NCBI GenBank assembly: GCA_017989885.1
Contig: JAGNPA010000138.1
Span: forward strand, 1 to 5,751
DNA: 5,751 bases
Source of the DNA: Aquabacterium sp.
GTDB taxonomy: Bacteria; Pseudomonadota; Gammaproteobacteria; Burkholderiales; Burkholderiaceae_C
Reading direction: 5' to 3'
Shown: positions 5,550 to 5,751 of the stretch, in pieces
How the letters are laid out: each line of letters starts with the position of its first letter
Numbering within the stretch: the first letter of the stretch is position 1
Notes under the pieces: generated by a model
Seen by the model: only the letters and a program-made list of their open reading frames with translations
Databases searched by the model: none
What the model was told of the DNA's origin: nothing
Made by a program: the position numbers and the translations under genes

Positions 5550-5751
5550 TCACACGTGATGTTCCGTGTCCATCGGCGTGTCACCTTCGTCCACCGAAGC
5601 GTGACCTTGCTCGGCATCGATCTGTTTCATGTTGTCCAGCAGTTTGAGCAGGTAGTGCACCGTGTGCGTGAGGTCACTGTTCGAGAAACCTTCCAAAGCC
5701 TGCTCATAGAAGACGCGGATCTTGGGGACGGCCTGCTCCAGCCAGACCTGT
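5550..5751 (-). CDS. MarR-type transcriptional regulator, C-terminal part (continues past the right edge)
   Basis: A minus-strand frame is open from the window edge to a TGA at 5550-5552 and gives 66 residues. It contains VWLEQAVPKIRVFYEQALEG, FSNSDLTHTVHYLLKLLDNM and KQIDAEQGHASVDEG. The pattern of an aromatic-containing helix, FYEQALEGFS, a following DL and a final LLKLLDN helix resembles the C-terminal dimerization helices of MarR-family regulators. The DNA-binding winged helix would lie outside the window. The tail after about residue 47 is acidic and hydrophilic and ends in HHV. The gene runs in the same direction as the peptide and export genes and ends 204 bp before the peptide start. 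It could control them, but this is inferred from position only. The family call rests on a short helical fragment. Confidence 0.65.
   Translation of the reverse strand, partial: QVWLEQAVPKIRVFYEQALEGFSNSDLTHTVHYLLKLLDNMKQIDAEQGHASVDEGDTPMDTEHHV

Overview
This is a GC-rich window. Its reading frames, long antisense shadow ORFs and protein types fit a betaproteobacterium, most likely order Burkholderiales. That placement is inferred from composition and protein style, not from a marker gene.

Almost the whole window is one minus-strand gene cluster that reads from right to left. It starts at the right edge with the C-terminus of a MarR-type regulator (5550-5751). Next comes an intergenic stretch of about 204 bp, rich in inverted repeats (5346-5549). 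It is followed by a small gene for a 74-residue double-glycine leader peptide (5121-5345). Two tandem hairpins follow; the second is a good intrinsic terminator (5052-5073). Three export genes come next: a TolC-type outer membrane factor (3539-5026), an HlyD-type periplasmic adaptor (2292-3542, overlapping tolC by ATGA), and a C39-peptidase-containing ABC transporter (152-2254). At the left edge, the last 40 codons of an unidentified plus-strand gene (1-123) converge on the transporter with only 28 bp between the stop codons.

Together these make a self-contained type I secretion cassette. The ABC protein keeps all the C39 catalytic residues and all the ATPase motifs. It should cut the precursor after its Gly-Gly and pass the 59-residue core through HlyD and TolC to the outside. 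The cargo gene lies first in the cluster, has the only strong ribosome binding site seen, and is separated from the exporter genes by a terminator. This arrangement would give much more cargo than exporter.

The cargo is the most interesting item. It has no cysteines and no GxxxG motif. Its C-terminal half shows a regular two-hydrophobic/two-polar tetrad pattern, which suggests an unmodified amphipathic helix. No immunity gene, modification enzyme or sulfotransferase is visible, so it may be a class II microcin-like bacteriocin or a non-toxic secreted peptide. The sequence alone does not decide which.
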